Assembly (NCBI GenBank): GCA_963677325.2
Contig: CAXXGM010000007.1
Span: 496,001 to 560,000 of the forward strand
Direction: 5' to 3'
Origin: G963677325 sp963677325
GTDB taxonomy: Bacteria; Bacteroidota; Bacteroidia; Bacteroidales; Prolixibacteraceae
DNA length: 64,000 bases
Every line of letters starts with the position of its first letter. Position 1 is the stretch's first letter. A model generated the notes under the pieces. It saw nothing but the letters and a program-made list of their open reading frames with translations, was not told where the DNA came from and made no database searches. Shown one piece after another: positions 51,741 through 61,257 of this stretch. Position numbers and translations under genes: made by a program.

Positions 51741-54626
51741 ATGAACGAATATTTTTCCAGAAAGATCATAGGTACGATGATCTTAACAATCTTGTTTTTT
51801 GTTTTCTTATCTTTTCCTTCCCCCGCACAGGAGGGCAATAAGTATTCCCCTGCTTCGTTTGCGGAGAAGATTTACCTGCAACTGGACGGTAAGGTTTATA
51901 CAACGGATAAGACCATCTGGTTTAAGGCTGTTGTAACCAATGCTGTTGACCATACGCCAACTGCCTTAAGCAGGGTGCTGCACGTGGAATTGATAGGCCC
52001 TGACGAGAGGGTGGTTGAAAAGAAACTGATCAGGATCGAGAATGGGATCGGGGAAGGTTTTTTTGATTTGAATCAAAGCTCCCAGGAAGGACTCTATCTG
52101 ATCAGGGGGTATACCGAATGGGATCGAAACTTTGGGGATGATTTTTTCTTCAGGGAATACATCCGGGTATTTGCCCCCTCCACCAAAGCAAAAGCAGAAC
52201 CGATCAGCGGGGTTGTCTTGACCGAAAAACCTGATAAGAGTCACAAGCTTACTGCCCGTTTGGATCCCCTTGCAGTTGACTCGCTTCATAAAAAAGAGCT
52301 GACCGTTTATATCACCCTTGACGGGAAGAAAGATTCGCTTCTGGTTAAAAAGAATAAGGACAATAAGTACCTCCTGGATTATGACATCCCTGAGAACAAC
52401 CGGTATGTAACCCTTGATGTGCAAACCAAAAATCAATTGGGGTATTCCAAGACCATAGCCCTGAGCGAAGATTACTTGGATCTTCAGTTTTTCCCGGAGA
52501 GCGGTGAACTGGTTCACGGACTGCCCTGCAAGATTGGTTTCAAGGCTGTGGATTGTAACGGGAAAGGGAAAAGGGTAGAAGGTGAAGTGGTGGATAGAAG
52601 CGGTGAGGTGATCACCACCTTTGAGAGCAATCAACTGGGGATGGGGAGTTTTGTACTTACAAGAGCGGACAGCAGTGCGAAGTGGTACGCGAGGGCATGG
52701 AGCAGAGAGCAGAGGGCAGAGAGCAAGGGGCATGGAGCAGAGAGCATAGAGAACGGAGAACGGAAACAGGAGAACGGAGACGGGAAAAAGGAGACGGGAG
52801 CAGAGGGAGGAGAGAAGAGTCCTGCATCTCCCAACCCTATGCCCTCTGCTCCATGCTCTCTCTATCCGCTGCCCAGTGTAGCTGCTTCCGGCAATATTCT
52901 GTCGGTTAATAGGATCAGGGATGAGATACGTTTACAGGCTGCATCGAGTTACCTCAAAGATGACACTGTCCTTCTTCGGGTAACCTGCCGGGGAAAGTTA
53001 TGCTATGAGATAAAAGAACGTTTGCGGGAAGGGATAAGGGCTTTTTCACTTTCAGCGGGCGAGCTTCCCGAAGGTATTGTTGCCTTTACTTTGATGGATC
53101 ATCAGTCGCATCCCCTGGCTGAAAGATTGTATTTTAACGAGCGGCCCCAGAGCAGGATCAGTATCAGGGTTTCTCCTGATAAAGAGAGCTACAGCCAACG
53201 GGAAATGACCAGGCTTGACATTGAAGCCACTGACGAAGACGGGATGGCTGTGGACGCCAGTTTATCGCTGCTGGTACTGAACAAGGATCAGCTGGGTAAG
53301 ATACAGGACACGCGTCAGAATATTTTGTCTTATTTTCTTCTGAGCTCAGAGCTAAGAGGGGAGATCGAAAATCCCGGGTTTTACTTCAGTGGTAATCAGG
53401 ACAGGCATGATGACCTGGATGCGCTGATGCTTACCCAGGGGTGGAGCAGGTACAATTATACCAGGGCTGTTGATAAGATCCTGTTTCAGCCGGAGACCAA
53501 TCTTAGCGTCTCGGGGAAAGTGAGCGGGGCGGTTTTCCAGAAGACAAAGAAAGGGGCAGAACTGACGATGGCGACCTTTGGTAAGAACCGAACCTTTATA
53601 AAAGCAGTAACTGACAGCCTGGGGAGGTTTACTTTTAAGATGGATGATGAATACGGGCAGAACCTCAATGTTTTGATCCAAAGCGCCAACCAGAAGGGAG
53701 AAAAAAAAGAATACAGCATTTCGCTGGACCCAAGGGAATCGCCTGCTGTTTCGTTTAATCAGGTAAGAAGCATCGAGAAGCCGGACAGTGTGATCCGCAC
53801 GATCGTTGAAAAGAACATCGAGCGAAAGAAAGTGGAAGATGCGCGAAAACTATCTTCGGGTACCATTCTGCTGGATGAGGTGGTAGTGGAGGGTACCCAG
53901 ATGACTCCTGCTAAGAAACTGGTAACAGAGGAATATGGTAAACCAAAAGTGGTGATCAGCGGAAAAGCCATCCAGGAGAAGGAGCAGAAGTGGTCTTATG
54001 GATTGTACAGCGTGCTTATGTACAATTTTCCGGACCAGATAAGAATTTTCAGAGGATATAATGGTTTATATGCAGAGGTGAGACCATCAAGCAAGTGGGC
54101 GCCGGAGTTTAACTTTATTGTTATAGATGGGATTACGGTTAAATATCGTGATTACCCATTAGTCCCCAACATTCCGCCAAGCGAGGTTAAAAGTTTTGAA
54201 ATAATACTATATACCAGTAATTTCGCCAAAATCTTTTTCGAAACTTTCCCCCAAGCTTCAAATCTTCCAGATTATCTTATTGGACATGTTATTGCCATCT
54301 ACACTCATGCCGGGAAAGGGCTTTTGGGAGCCCAACAAGCAAAGGGTATGATGAAGACCACTGTTCCGGTATTTTCTGCTTCGCGTGAATTTTATGCCCC
54401 TAAACATGACAATCCCAAAGCATGGGTTAATCCTGATTTGCGGGCCTTAGTGCATTGGGCGCCTAATTTAAGGACTGACAGCATAGGCAAAGCCTCGGCG
54501 AGTTTTTACAATGCTGACAATACCGGAGAGATGAAAGTGGTGGTTGAGGCCATTTCGGATAATGGAGAGATAGGGTATCAGGAATTGGATTATAAGGTGA
54601 AGAAGAAAGAGAACATTGGTCATTGA
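51741..54626 (+). CDS. Large exported MG2/plug-domain protein with in-frame minisatellite
   Basis: A 961-residue protein with an export signal (TMILTILFFVFLSFPSPAQ). The N-terminal part is an alpha-2-macroglobulin MG2-like domain (EKIYLQLDGKVYTTDKTIWFKAVV, GLYLIRGYTEWDRNFGDD). The C-terminal third has a TonB-receptor plug-like segment (GTILLDEVVVEGTQMTPAKK, FNFIVIDGITVKYRDYP) and an A2M-like end. This arrangement is frequent in Bacteroidota surface proteins of unknown role. Residues about 317-378 are low-complexity (REQRAESKGHGAESIENGER, KQENGDGKKETGAEGG) and come from a repeat inserted in frame. Homologues should lack this segment. The family call is by pattern only. Confidence 0.7.
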   Translation: MNEYFSRKIIGTMILTILFFVFLSFPSPAQEGNKYSPASFAEKIYLQLDGKVYTTDKTIWFKAVVTNAVDHTPTALSRVLHVELIGPDERVVEKKLIRIENGIGEGFFDLNQSSQEGLYLIRGYTEWDRNFGDDFFFREYIRVFAPSTKAKAEPISGVVLTEKPDKSHKLTARLDPLAVDSLHKKELTVYITLDGKKDSLLVKKNKDNKYLLDYDIPENNRYVTLDVQTKNQLGYSKTIALSEDYLDLQFFPESGELVHGLPCKIGFKAVDCNGKGKRVEGEVVDRSGEVITTFESNQLGMGSFVLTRADSSAKWYARAWSREQRAESKGHGAESIENGERKQENGDGKKETGAEGGEKSPASPNPMPSAPCSLYPLPSVAASGNILSVNRIRDEIRLQAASSYLKDDTVLLRVTCRGKLCYEIKERLREGIRAFSLSAGELPEGIVAFTLMDHQSHPLAERLYFNERPQSRISIRVSPDKESYSQREMTRLDIEATDEDGMAVDASLSLLVLNKDQLGKIQDTRQNILSYFLLSSELRGEIENPGFYFSGNQDRHDDLDALMLTQGWSRYNYTRAVDKILFQPETNLSVSGKVSGAVFQKTKKGAELTMATFGKNRTFIKAVTDSLGRFTFKMDDEYGQNLNVLIQSANQKGEKKEYSISLDPRESPAVSFNQVRSIEKPDSVIRTIVEKNIERKKVEDARKLSSGTILLDEVVVEGTQMTPAKKLVTEEYGKPKVVISGKAIQEKEQKWSYGLYSVLMYNFPDQIRIFRGYNGLYAEVRPSSKWAPEFNFIVIDGITVKYRDYPLVPNIPPSEVKSFEIILYTSNFAKIFFETFPQASNLPDYLIGHVIAIYTHAGKGLLGAQQAKGMMKTTVPVFSASREFYAPKHDNPKAWVNPDLRALVHWAPNLRTDSIGKASASFYNADNTGEMKVVVEAISDNGEIGYQELDYKVKKKENIGH
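52690..52875 (+). repeat. In-frame minisatellite/inverted-repeat insertion in a CDS
   Basis: The purine-rich GGAGCAGAGAGCAGAGGGC-type units on the left face CCCTCTGCTCCATGCTCTC on the right. The arms are inverted copies with GGAGAACGG-type units between them. The same units are typical of intergenic repeats, yet here the frame stays open through the whole insertion. Confidence 0.75.
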
Positions 54627-54710
54627 TGGTTATTGATGGTCATAAAAAGTCATTAATAGTCAATAATGGTCAATAAATAGTCATTAAAGATTGGTCATTG
54701 ATGGTCATTG
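54615..54710. repeat. TGGTCATTGATGGTCATT minisatellite
   Basis: GGTCATTGATGGTTATTGAT, AGTCATTAATAGTCAATAAT and related units run from the end of the gene into the gap. The same family occurs inside MITE family 2 (41640-41735, 51180-51255) and at 61258-61325. Confidence 0.7.
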
Positions 54711-54769
54711 GAAGCCGATCGTAAAGGCAGTAAAGTTTTTGCGCTAAGATCTTAGTGATTTGGACTATA

Positions 54770-54960
54770 GCCGTCTTGAGCGTTCATTTTGGAACAAAAA
54801 TGTTTATAGAAAAAATGTCAAATTCATTGAATTTTGTTTCTTTAGGGACATGATGAAAATAAAAGTATTCAGAATCAAATCAGAGATATTTTGTACCTAA
54901 AGTCATTTTGATTGTCTCTTTAGGGCAGGATGTTTGTAGAAAAAGATCAAATGAATGATG
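54770..54960. repeat. GGAACAAAAATGTTTATAG / TCTTTAGGG repeat pair
   Basis: AATGTTTATAGAAAAAATGTC and GATGTTTGTAGAAAAAGATC, each near a (T)CTTTAGGG(A/C) word, occur twice about 130 bp apart. This resembles a common Bacteroidota intergenic element. Confidence 0.5.
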
Positions 54961-55248
54961 TTTGTTCCTTAATGACAATTATTAAATTCAAATAAATCTG
55001 TTACCCTTTCATGGTATGGCACATTCAGCTCAATGGTTTTCTGTATTCATTTCAATCTGTCGGATTTAGGAAAGGAAACAAAAAACTCAATTCTTATCAA
55101 CCTATCCGGGAAATTTACTATATGAATTCACTAGTGTCCACTAAAAATCAAATATTGTTCTTTGAAATAATTGATAATCTATTATTTACAGCACTTTTGG
55201 CTACGTGTCGATTTGAAATGCTGAAATTCGCGAAATTTTTTTACTATC

Positions 55249-55647
55249 ATGAATACAGACAAATACATTTTCGCACAAATTACGGAATTTTTACCTAAAA
55301 GAGTTTTTGACTGTATCGTTGCTCGCCACTCCGGAGATAAATATGTTCGCCATTTTAGCTGTTGGAATCAAATGCTTTGCATGATCTTCGGACAACTCAC
55401 TAATCGAGATAGTCTTAGAGATTTAATTATTGCAATCGATGCACACAGTCGTAAAGTTTATCATCCTGGGCTTGGCAAAAATGTAACCCGAAGTAATTTA
55501 TCTAAAGCAAACGAGAGCAGAAATCGCAAAATATTTGAGGAATTTGCCTACCATCTTATTGAAACTGTCCGCAAAAAGAGGATAAATGACAATTATAACG
55601 TGTTACGTAACAGGACGCAAATTGTTCAAAGAAATATCAATGTTTAA
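55249..55647 (+). pseudogene. IS4-family transposase remnant (DUF4372 N-terminus)
   Basis: The 132-residue frame matches the N-terminal DUF4372 domain of IS4-type transposases: KYIFAQITEFLPKRVFDCIVARHSGDKYVRHFSCWNQMLCMIFGQLTNRDSLRDLI, then GLGKNVTRSNLSKANESRNRKIFEEFAYHLIETVRKKR. Complete transposases of this type have about 380 residues with a DDE catalytic domain, none of which is present; after RKKRIND the sequence becomes unrelated. The upstream DNA (55130-55245) may hold the left IS end. The element is dead, a large 3' deletion being the simplest cause. Confidence 0.8.
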
Positions 55648-55689
55648 ATTGGGATAGAGGAGATCGGTGTGGTGATTTGTTGATGTGAT

Positions 55690-56580
55690 GATGAGTCGCG
55701 TAACACAGTTCCGCGCCAGCGTGGGGAAATCAGAACACAGATGACGCGGATGTTACGGATGACCACGGATTAATGGATAATGGATAATGGTTAATGATTA
55801 ATGGATAATGGATAATGGATAATGATTAACGGTTAATGATTAACGGTTAACGGTTAATGGATAATGGATAATGGATAATGGATAATGGATAATGGATAAT
55901 GGATAATGGATAATGGTTGATGGATAATGGTTAATGATTAATGGTTCATGGATTTAACCAAAGCCGCAGAGCGGCGAAATATTGGTAGATTATGAATTGG
56001 GGTTATGCAGAGCCGTGTAACGGCGACATTTTGGTTAATGCGGGGCACCAGTTAACGGACAGAATTAAAGAATTAAAGAATTAAAGAATTAAAGAATTAA
56101 AGAATGAAGGAATTAAGAATGAGGGAATTAATGGTTAATGAAGAATGAAAGCAATTTCTTTAAAAAACCTTATTTTTATTATTTTTAACCTTAGTAGCCA
56201 TGACAGAGGGACGGAACCGACCTTATTACCTTATTAGTGAAGGAATGAAGGAATTAAGAATGAAGGAATGAGAATGAAAGAATTAAGATGAGCGGTTTTG
56301 TCAACCGGCCTTTCGCTTCTTTAACGAGGCACGGACCACTCGTGAACACAGTTCTGCGACCAGCGAGGGGGAAAAGACACATTCAACCCCTTCGGGGCTG
56401 AGCGCAGAGAGGTCGTTCTACCCCCAACTTCATTGGGGGTTATTTACATTTACTCCCTTTGGGAGAGATTAATGGTAAAAAAGCAGTCGATCCTCTGCCC
56501 GAAGGGCAGAATGAAGTGTTTTCAGTGCTTTCCTGGTTGATTGGAACATTGATTATTGTTAAATTCGCACCGTAAATTTG
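55690..56580. repeat. Repeat-dense gap with tandem arrays and hairpins
   Basis: No gene is supported. In order: GCGTAACACAGTTCCGCGCC (repeat also at 2759 and 4257), CACAGATGACGCGGAT (also at 48691), a long GGATAAT heptamer array (about 55770-55945), GCCGTGTAACGGCGACAT (also at 5752), an AGAATTAA octamer array (56065-56135), a copy of the ACCTTAGTAGCC element (56164-56236), and four hairpins (CAACCCCTTCGGGGCTG, CCCCCAACTTCATTGGGGG, CTCCCTTTGGGAG, TGCCCGAAGGGCA) up to 56510. Confidence 0.75.
56573..56580 (+). promoter_or_regulatory. -7 box (TAAATTTG) before the duplicated membrane protein
   Basis: TAAATTTG fits TAnnTTTG but ends only 3-5 bases before the two in-frame ATG codons (56583, 56586), so the message would be leaderless. 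The -33 element is weak. Confidence 0.4.
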
Positions 56581-56585
56581 GGATG

Positions 56586-57947
56586 ATGGAAAAAGAGTTT
56601 AATCTGGAAAGAGCGGCCAGGGATTGGCGCCTTCAAATTGAGGCGGTCCCGGGTTTTACGGAATCGGATTGCCGGCAATTTGAGACTGATCTTCTGGATA
56701 TGGCCGATGAGCTAGCCGCCAGTGGAATGGCCAAAGAAGAAGCATTTGCGATCGCCTCCGAACGGTACCGGCAGATGCTTGCCGGTTCTCAAAGCCAGCT
56801 AAAGCAATTCAATGAAGGGTGGCTCCAAATGCGAAGAGTGACGCTGGTCCTTTCCGGTATTTTAGCCTATTTTTTCTTCTTTTTCTTTATGCAGGTCGTA
56901 TCAAGAGTGTTGTATTTGGGTTTACTAACCTATGGGCGCCCACCGTTTGAGTCCATGCGTTACATTTATATTTTCATTTATTCTTATCATTTTTTATTTG
57001 GCCTGTTTGCTCTCGCAATTTATTACCGGGGCAAAAAATTTATAAGGAAACTGGATGTTTTTACCTTAAAACCCATTCAGGCTCTGCTTTCCCTGACAAG
57101 TGTACTATCTCTGGCTGTTTTCGATCCTTTATTGATGACACAAATTCACAATCCTTTCATCCGTTCGATATTTTTTGTCATACACCATTTATCTGGTTAC
57201 ACCTTTCCCTTAATTTTTCTGACACTGCTCATTCTCCTGTACCGGAAATATTACCTCTGTTGCTTTTCGGAAAATGACAGTATACCCGGTGAAATTTCGA
57301 ATGAAGACGAAGGCGGCGATTGTGAAAAGCTGCTGACCTCTCAGGAGGTGAATAGTCTCAAGGAAAAAGGACTTGATGAGCGGGAGATTTACCTGGTCGG
57401 ATTAAACCGGCGGAAAGTAAAAGATCCCGGGGAAAATTCAGAAAGCCGGGAATTGGCAAACAAAGCTTCGTGGAGGATCCTGCTGACCATGCTTTCCGGT
57501 GTGCTGATCTATTTTTTAACCTACTTTTTACTGCAAGGCACTTCACGTCTTCTTTTTGGGCTTTTGCACCAATTCAGACACGATTTTGTCTTTAGCATGC
57601 GGTGGACCTGGTTTTATGCTATTTCCTGCCAGTTGATCGTTATTTTTTTCATGACCAGTCTTTACATCCGGGACATTAACCTGGTCAAAAGCCTTGAAAA
57701 AATAAAAATCAGGCCTCTTCTAATGGGATTAATTTTCATGGCAACTATTTTATTTGCCTTTATTCATCGCCTTTGCCTTATTTATTGCAGAAATCAGGTT
57801 TGGGACGATCCCAAGTTATATTATACCATGGAAAATATCTTTCTCAGTATCAAGTATAGTTTTCCTTTTATCATCGCAGTGGGCTGTCTGGTTCTTTATT
57901 TTAGATATTACAAAAATATGGTTGATGATGGGGAATTTACTATATGA
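56586..57947 (+). CDS. Internally duplicated membrane protein with permease-prefix-like N-terminus
   Basis: About 454 residues. The first 75 (FNLERAARDWRLQIEAVPGFTESDCRQFETDLLDMADEL) resemble the permease prefix domain found in Bacteroidota before FtsX-type permeases. Two homologous membrane halves follow: MRRVTLVLSGILAYFFFFFFMQVVSRVLYLGLL and SWRILLTMLSGVLIYFLTYFLLQGTSRLLFGLL, each with four TMs and a similar spacing to a RK-rich helix. Between them lies LTSQEVNSLKEKGLDEREIYLVGLNRR, an echo of the prefix. There is no FtsX domain. The start is placed at 56583/56586 from the promoter box; the frame itself extends to 56556. Function unknown. Confidence 0.65.
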   Translation: MEKEFNLERAARDWRLQIEAVPGFTESDCRQFETDLLDMADELAASGMAKEEAFAIASERYRQMLAGSQSQLKQFNEGWLQMRRVTLVLSGILAYFFFFFFMQVVSRVLYLGLLTYGRPPFESMRYIYIFIYSYHFLFGLFALAIYYRGKKFIRKLDVFTLKPIQALLSLTSVLSLAVFDPLLMTQIHNPFIRSIFFVIHHLSGYTFPLIFLTLLILLYRKYYLCCFSENDSIPGEISNEDEGGDCEKLLTSQEVNSLKEKGLDEREIYLVGLNRRKVKDPGENSESRELANKASWRILLTMLSGVLIYFLTYFLLQGTSRLLFGLLHQFRHDFVFSMRWTWFYAISCQLIVIFFMTSLYIRDINLVKSLEKIKIRPLLMGLIFMATILFAFIHRLCLIYCRNQVWDDPKLYYTMENIFLSIKYSFPFIIAVGCLVLYFRYYKNMVDDGEFTI

Positions 57948-58251
57948 ATTGTTAAAATAAACCTTCCAAATGTCGGCCTGATGTTTTATGGAGCTTTAAC
58001 CCGGTGAAGCAGATCATTCTCTATCGGGCGTTAACCCGAACTCTTCCTTTCAATTACTGATTTAGAAAAATTGCTAAGCAGATGAAATAGTTTATGCTGA
58101 TCTTTCTACTGCGGAGGTTGCAATACCTATAATTGAACCAATCCTATATATCTCATTTTTCAAAAAAATATTTTAAAATAATTTATGTTAGGAATATGAT
58201 AAAAAAAAGTATATATTGCGCTGTGTTTAATAATTAACTAAATAATAACAA
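57948..58251. other. AT-rich spacer
   Basis: No gene or repeat is recognised. It must carry the promoter of the fulvocin C-related gene; no full TAnnTTTG match was found near 58220. Confidence 0.4.
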
Positions 58252-58902
58252 ATGAAGTATTATTGCATAATATTTATCCTTTTAATTGTGGTTTATTCAT
58301 GCCGTGAAGAGGTCCTTGAATATTCCTGTGATCCGATACTTAATGAGATGATTGCAAATCACCGGATGGAATATGCTCAATATACTGTTAAAGAATTGAC
58401 GGCTTCAGACATAACAGTCCAGAGAGCGATTTTCAGGAGTTATACCCCTACCAAGAAGAGAGAAATGTGGCTCGAGAAGATAAATTTTCTTTTAGCAAAT
58501 GAGAGCTATACTCCAGAAGAGAACATGCATGTGGTCAAACTACGGGATCAGTTGCATGAAAATTATTTTGATCAAGATTCGATAAAAGCTGAAGCCGGAA
58601 TACGAAAGCAATTCTTTTCTGAGTGGATCAGTTATGCAAGAAAAAGTTTAGGATGGTCAGATAAGTATATTGCATTCGTTATTTACAGGCTGTATACCGT
58701 ACCGGGACAATTAGATGCCGAACTAAGCGCCATAAAAACGATAAGCCGGCAGGCAGTAGCAGCTTCAGAAGGTTATACATGTAATTGTGATGCCACCTAT
58801 AATGATTACTGCTGGGGTACAAACTGTGTCAATAGTGATTGTCAACAAACTTCAGGTTGCGGTCTTCTATGGCAAAGTCCCTGTAATGGTGTGTGCAAGT
58901 AA
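58252..58902 (+). CDS. Fulvocin C-related Cys-rich lipoprotein
   Basis: A 216-residue lipoprotein (FILLIVVYSC lipobox, Cys17). Residues 20-165 are helical (FRSYTPTKKREMWLEKINFLL). The last 42 residues are Cys-rich with eight cysteines: CNCDATYNDYCWGTNC, DCQQTSGCGLLW and CNGVCK, a pattern I recognise as the bacteriocin fulvocin C-related group of Bacteroidota. By analogy the C-terminal part may be a disulfide-stabilised peptide released from the lipoprotein; this is inference. The gene is followed by a transglutaminase-like and a DUF1573 lipoprotein. No protease or peptide exporter is next to it. Confidence 0.75.
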   Translation: MKYYCIIFILLIVVYSCREEVLEYSCDPILNEMIANHRMEYAQYTVKELTASDITVQRAIFRSYTPTKKREMWLEKINFLLANESYTPEENMHVVKLRDQLHENYFDQDSIKAEAGIRKQFFSEWISYARKSLGWSDKYIAFVIYRLYTVPGQLDAELSAIKTISRQAVAASEGYTCNCDATYNDYCWGTNCVNSDCQQTSGCGLLWQSPCNGVCK

Positions 58903-59273
58903 AAGTTGTCTGGCTACTAATCTTTGTTAGAATAAAGGTCAGGCCTTTCCAAATGGTCTGAAATAGATATTTTTTTATGAATGGGAAAACGGCAGATGTG
59001 ACTGACGGAGGCGGTGCTGTATTGAAAAGTGAAAGAATGGAGGAACGGGAATATTAAGTGACAATGTGCATTTTATTGCGGAGTTACAAGAGAACAGCTA
59101 CGAGATAAAAGCCAATGAGTAAGCATAATTACTTATCAATAGCTGAAAAAGTACTTTATGATTATTGATCTGCTTGAATTTTTTATTGATGATCAGAAAT
59201 ATGGATAACCGAAGAAGGGATGTCACACCCTTAACTTATTGTTAAAAACCTATTTGAGTTAAAAAGAAAAAAT
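58903..59273. other. Spacer with short decayed coding-like frames
   Basis: No gene is firmly supported. One frame encodes NGGTGILSDNVHFIAELQEN followed by a short charged end and stop at about 59120, which looks like the C-terminal tail of a lost protein. It has no start codon in this frame. Confidence 0.35.
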
Positions 59274-61244
59274 ATGTATAAATATAAAATGCACAGAATT
59301 TTAATTCTTTTTTTATTGTCATACGTATTATTCTCGTGTAATAATACTCCCAGAGATGTATCCATGATATTGGATGCGGCCGGAGATAACAGAGTTGAAC
59401 TTGAAAAAGTCATTGATCATTATAAATCCATTGGAGACAAAGAGAAATTAAAGGCGGCTTATTTCCTGATTGGTAACATGGATGATAAATATGCCCTGGA
59501 AGGCAATGTAATCAGAAAATATGACCCATTTTTCAATTATTTGAAATCCCTTCGTGAGAAAAATATACAGATTTTAAATAATTCGCGTTTTATTGAAGCC
59601 AAATGGGATTCCATTGTATCGGTTCTGGGTCCTGTTCGTATTCAGGATGCAGAAATCGTTCCGGATTACAGGATAATTAAAGCCGACTACCTGATTCGTA
59701 CTATTGATCTGGCATTTGTCGTGCGTGATTCTTCTCCCTGGGGGCGTAAAATAAGTTTTGATCAATTTTGTGAATATGTGGTCTCTTACAGATTTCGACA
59801 TGAGCCGCTGGAAGATTGGCGGAGCTACTATCGTGATAAATACCACTTAATTTCTGATACTATTAAAGCTGATTCATGTTATCAGTTAGCAGTCCGAATG
59901 CATCAACTTGTTCCGAGAGCCAGAGGTCTTTCTCTGTTTTTTAGATACCCATTTGATTTTCAGATCCGTCAAATGGAAGCGTCACGATTAGGGACTTGTC
60001 ACCATATTTGCACCTATGAATCTATGGTTATGCGTTCGGCCGGGTTGCCTGTGGCAATAGATTTTGTTCCAAGTTGGGGAAACCATTACCCGGGACATAC
60101 CTGGAATACCCTGATTATGGAAAATGGCAAACCCTTTCACTATGAAGGTCATCAATTTGTATTTGGTCAATATTACATCTATCAATTTGCAAAGGTCTAC
60201 CGGAAAACATTTGGCCGGCAGTATACAAATTTCCATGGACATGAAAAGGAAATTCCCCAAAGCATCCGGAATGATCATCTGATCGATGTAACTCCGGAGT
60301 ACACCAAAACACTAAATGTCAGCATTCCTCTTACGTATTATTCATCAACAAAGAAGAAATACGCACTTATTTGCACTTTTGGCGAGAATGCCTGGGTCGC
60401 ACAGGATTGGGCTGAAATTCGTAATAATAAGGCTTTTTTCAAAAATATGGGAATAGATAATCTTTATCGTGCCATGTATTTTGAAGACGGGGCGCTTAAA
60501 CCTGCAAGTGATCCTTTTGTCATTAATGCTAAAAGTGAGATTATTTATATTTCACCATCAGCGAATGAAAGACAACCTCTGTTATTGTATCGAAAATATC
60601 CCATTCTCAAACATATTCAATTCTACCATGAGAGGATGGTTAAAGGAAGTTTTCAAGGATCGAACAGCCGGGATTTCAAAGATTGCGTTAATTTATATAC
60701 CATTACTACTCCTCCTTCAAAAATTGAGACAGTAAATGTCACAAATACTTCAAGGTTCAGATATGTTCGTTTTAGTTCCCCTTTCCCGGGCAATGGAGAT
60801 ATTGCAGAACTTGAGTTTTATGGCGGGAATGAAAGCCGCGATTCTTTAAAATTGACGGGTCAGCCCATCGGGTACCCGGAAGTTTCACCATCCGTTGGAA
60901 CTCCTTATCAGAATGCTTTTGATGGTAACATAGATACTTATTTTAATGGTTACAGTACAACATTGTTTTGCTGGGCCGGCCTTGATCTGGGGAAACCCAG
61001 ACGAATAACCAAGATCAGGTATTGTCCAAGGAGTGATACAAACTTTATAGTCCCTGGTGACCGGTATGAATTGTGTTACTGGAAGAATGATGAATGGATT
61101 TCGATGGGAGTGCAGATAGCAAAGGAAGCATTCCTGAAATATGAAAATGTTCCTTCCGGTGGATTGTATCTTCTCCATAACCTGAGCAGGGGAAAGGAGG
61201 AGCGGATCTTTACTTATGAAGAGGGGAAACAGGTGTTCTGGTGA
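59274..61244 (+). CDS. Lipoprotein with transglutaminase-like and discoidin-like domains
   Basis: A 656-residue lipoprotein (LLSYVLFSC lipobox). A transglutaminase-like core lies around residues 235-300: LGTCHHICTYESMVMRSAGLP with Cys242 and PGHTWN with His275; the third Asp is not obvious. The C-terminal 160 residues look like a F5/8 type C (discoidin) domain: RFSSPFPGNGDIAELEFYG, NAFDGNIDTYFNG, GLDLGKPRRITKIRYCPRSD. Such proteins occur in polysaccharide and surface loci of Bacteroidota. It follows the fulvocin C-related gene with a 370-bp gap; a role in peptide or cell-wall cross-linking cannot be shown. ATG at 59274 or 59289 are equally possible starts. Confidence 0.75.
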   Translation: MYKYKMHRILILFLLSYVLFSCNNTPRDVSMILDAAGDNRVELEKVIDHYKSIGDKEKLKAAYFLIGNMDDKYALEGNVIRKYDPFFNYLKSLREKNIQILNNSRFIEAKWDSIVSVLGPVRIQDAEIVPDYRIIKADYLIRTIDLAFVVRDSSPWGRKISFDQFCEYVVSYRFRHEPLEDWRSYYRDKYHLISDTIKADSCYQLAVRMHQLVPRARGLSLFFRYPFDFQIRQMEASRLGTCHHICTYESMVMRSAGLPVAIDFVPSWGNHYPGHTWNTLIMENGKPFHYEGHQFVFGQYYIYQFAKVYRKTFGRQYTNFHGHEKEIPQSIRNDHLIDVTPEYTKTLNVSIPLTYYSSTKKKYALICTFGENAWVAQDWAEIRNNKAFFKNMGIDNLYRAMYFEDGALKPASDPFVINAKSEIIYISPSANERQPLLLYRKYPILKHIQFYHERMVKGSFQGSNSRDFKDCVNLYTITTPPSKIETVNVTNTSRFRYVRFSSPFPGNGDIAELEFYGGNESRDSLKLTGQPIGYPEVSPSVGTPYQNAFDGNIDTYFNGYSTTLFCWAGLDLGKPRRITKIRYCPRSDTNFIVPGDRYELCYWKNDEWISMGVQIAKEAFLKYENVPSGGLYLLHNLSRGKEERIFTYEEGKQVFW

Positions 61245-61257
61245 AAAATGAAAGAAT

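Noticed and set aside
51966..52733. 255-codon minus-strand frame inside the 961-residue gene
   Set aside because: It lies antisense to clear MG2-domain coding sequence and its product has no protein-like pattern.
55249..55647. Active IS4 insertion sequence
   Set aside because: Only the N-terminal domain remains; no DDE domain and no matching right end are visible.
55770..55945. Regular short repeats that might be a CRISPR array
   Set aside because: The unit is only 7 bp with no spacers of constant length and no cas genes are nearby; it is a simple tandem array.
58978..59058. 26-codon ORF as a secreted leader peptide gene
   Set aside because: No signal sequence, no double-Gly site and no promoter; composition looks random.
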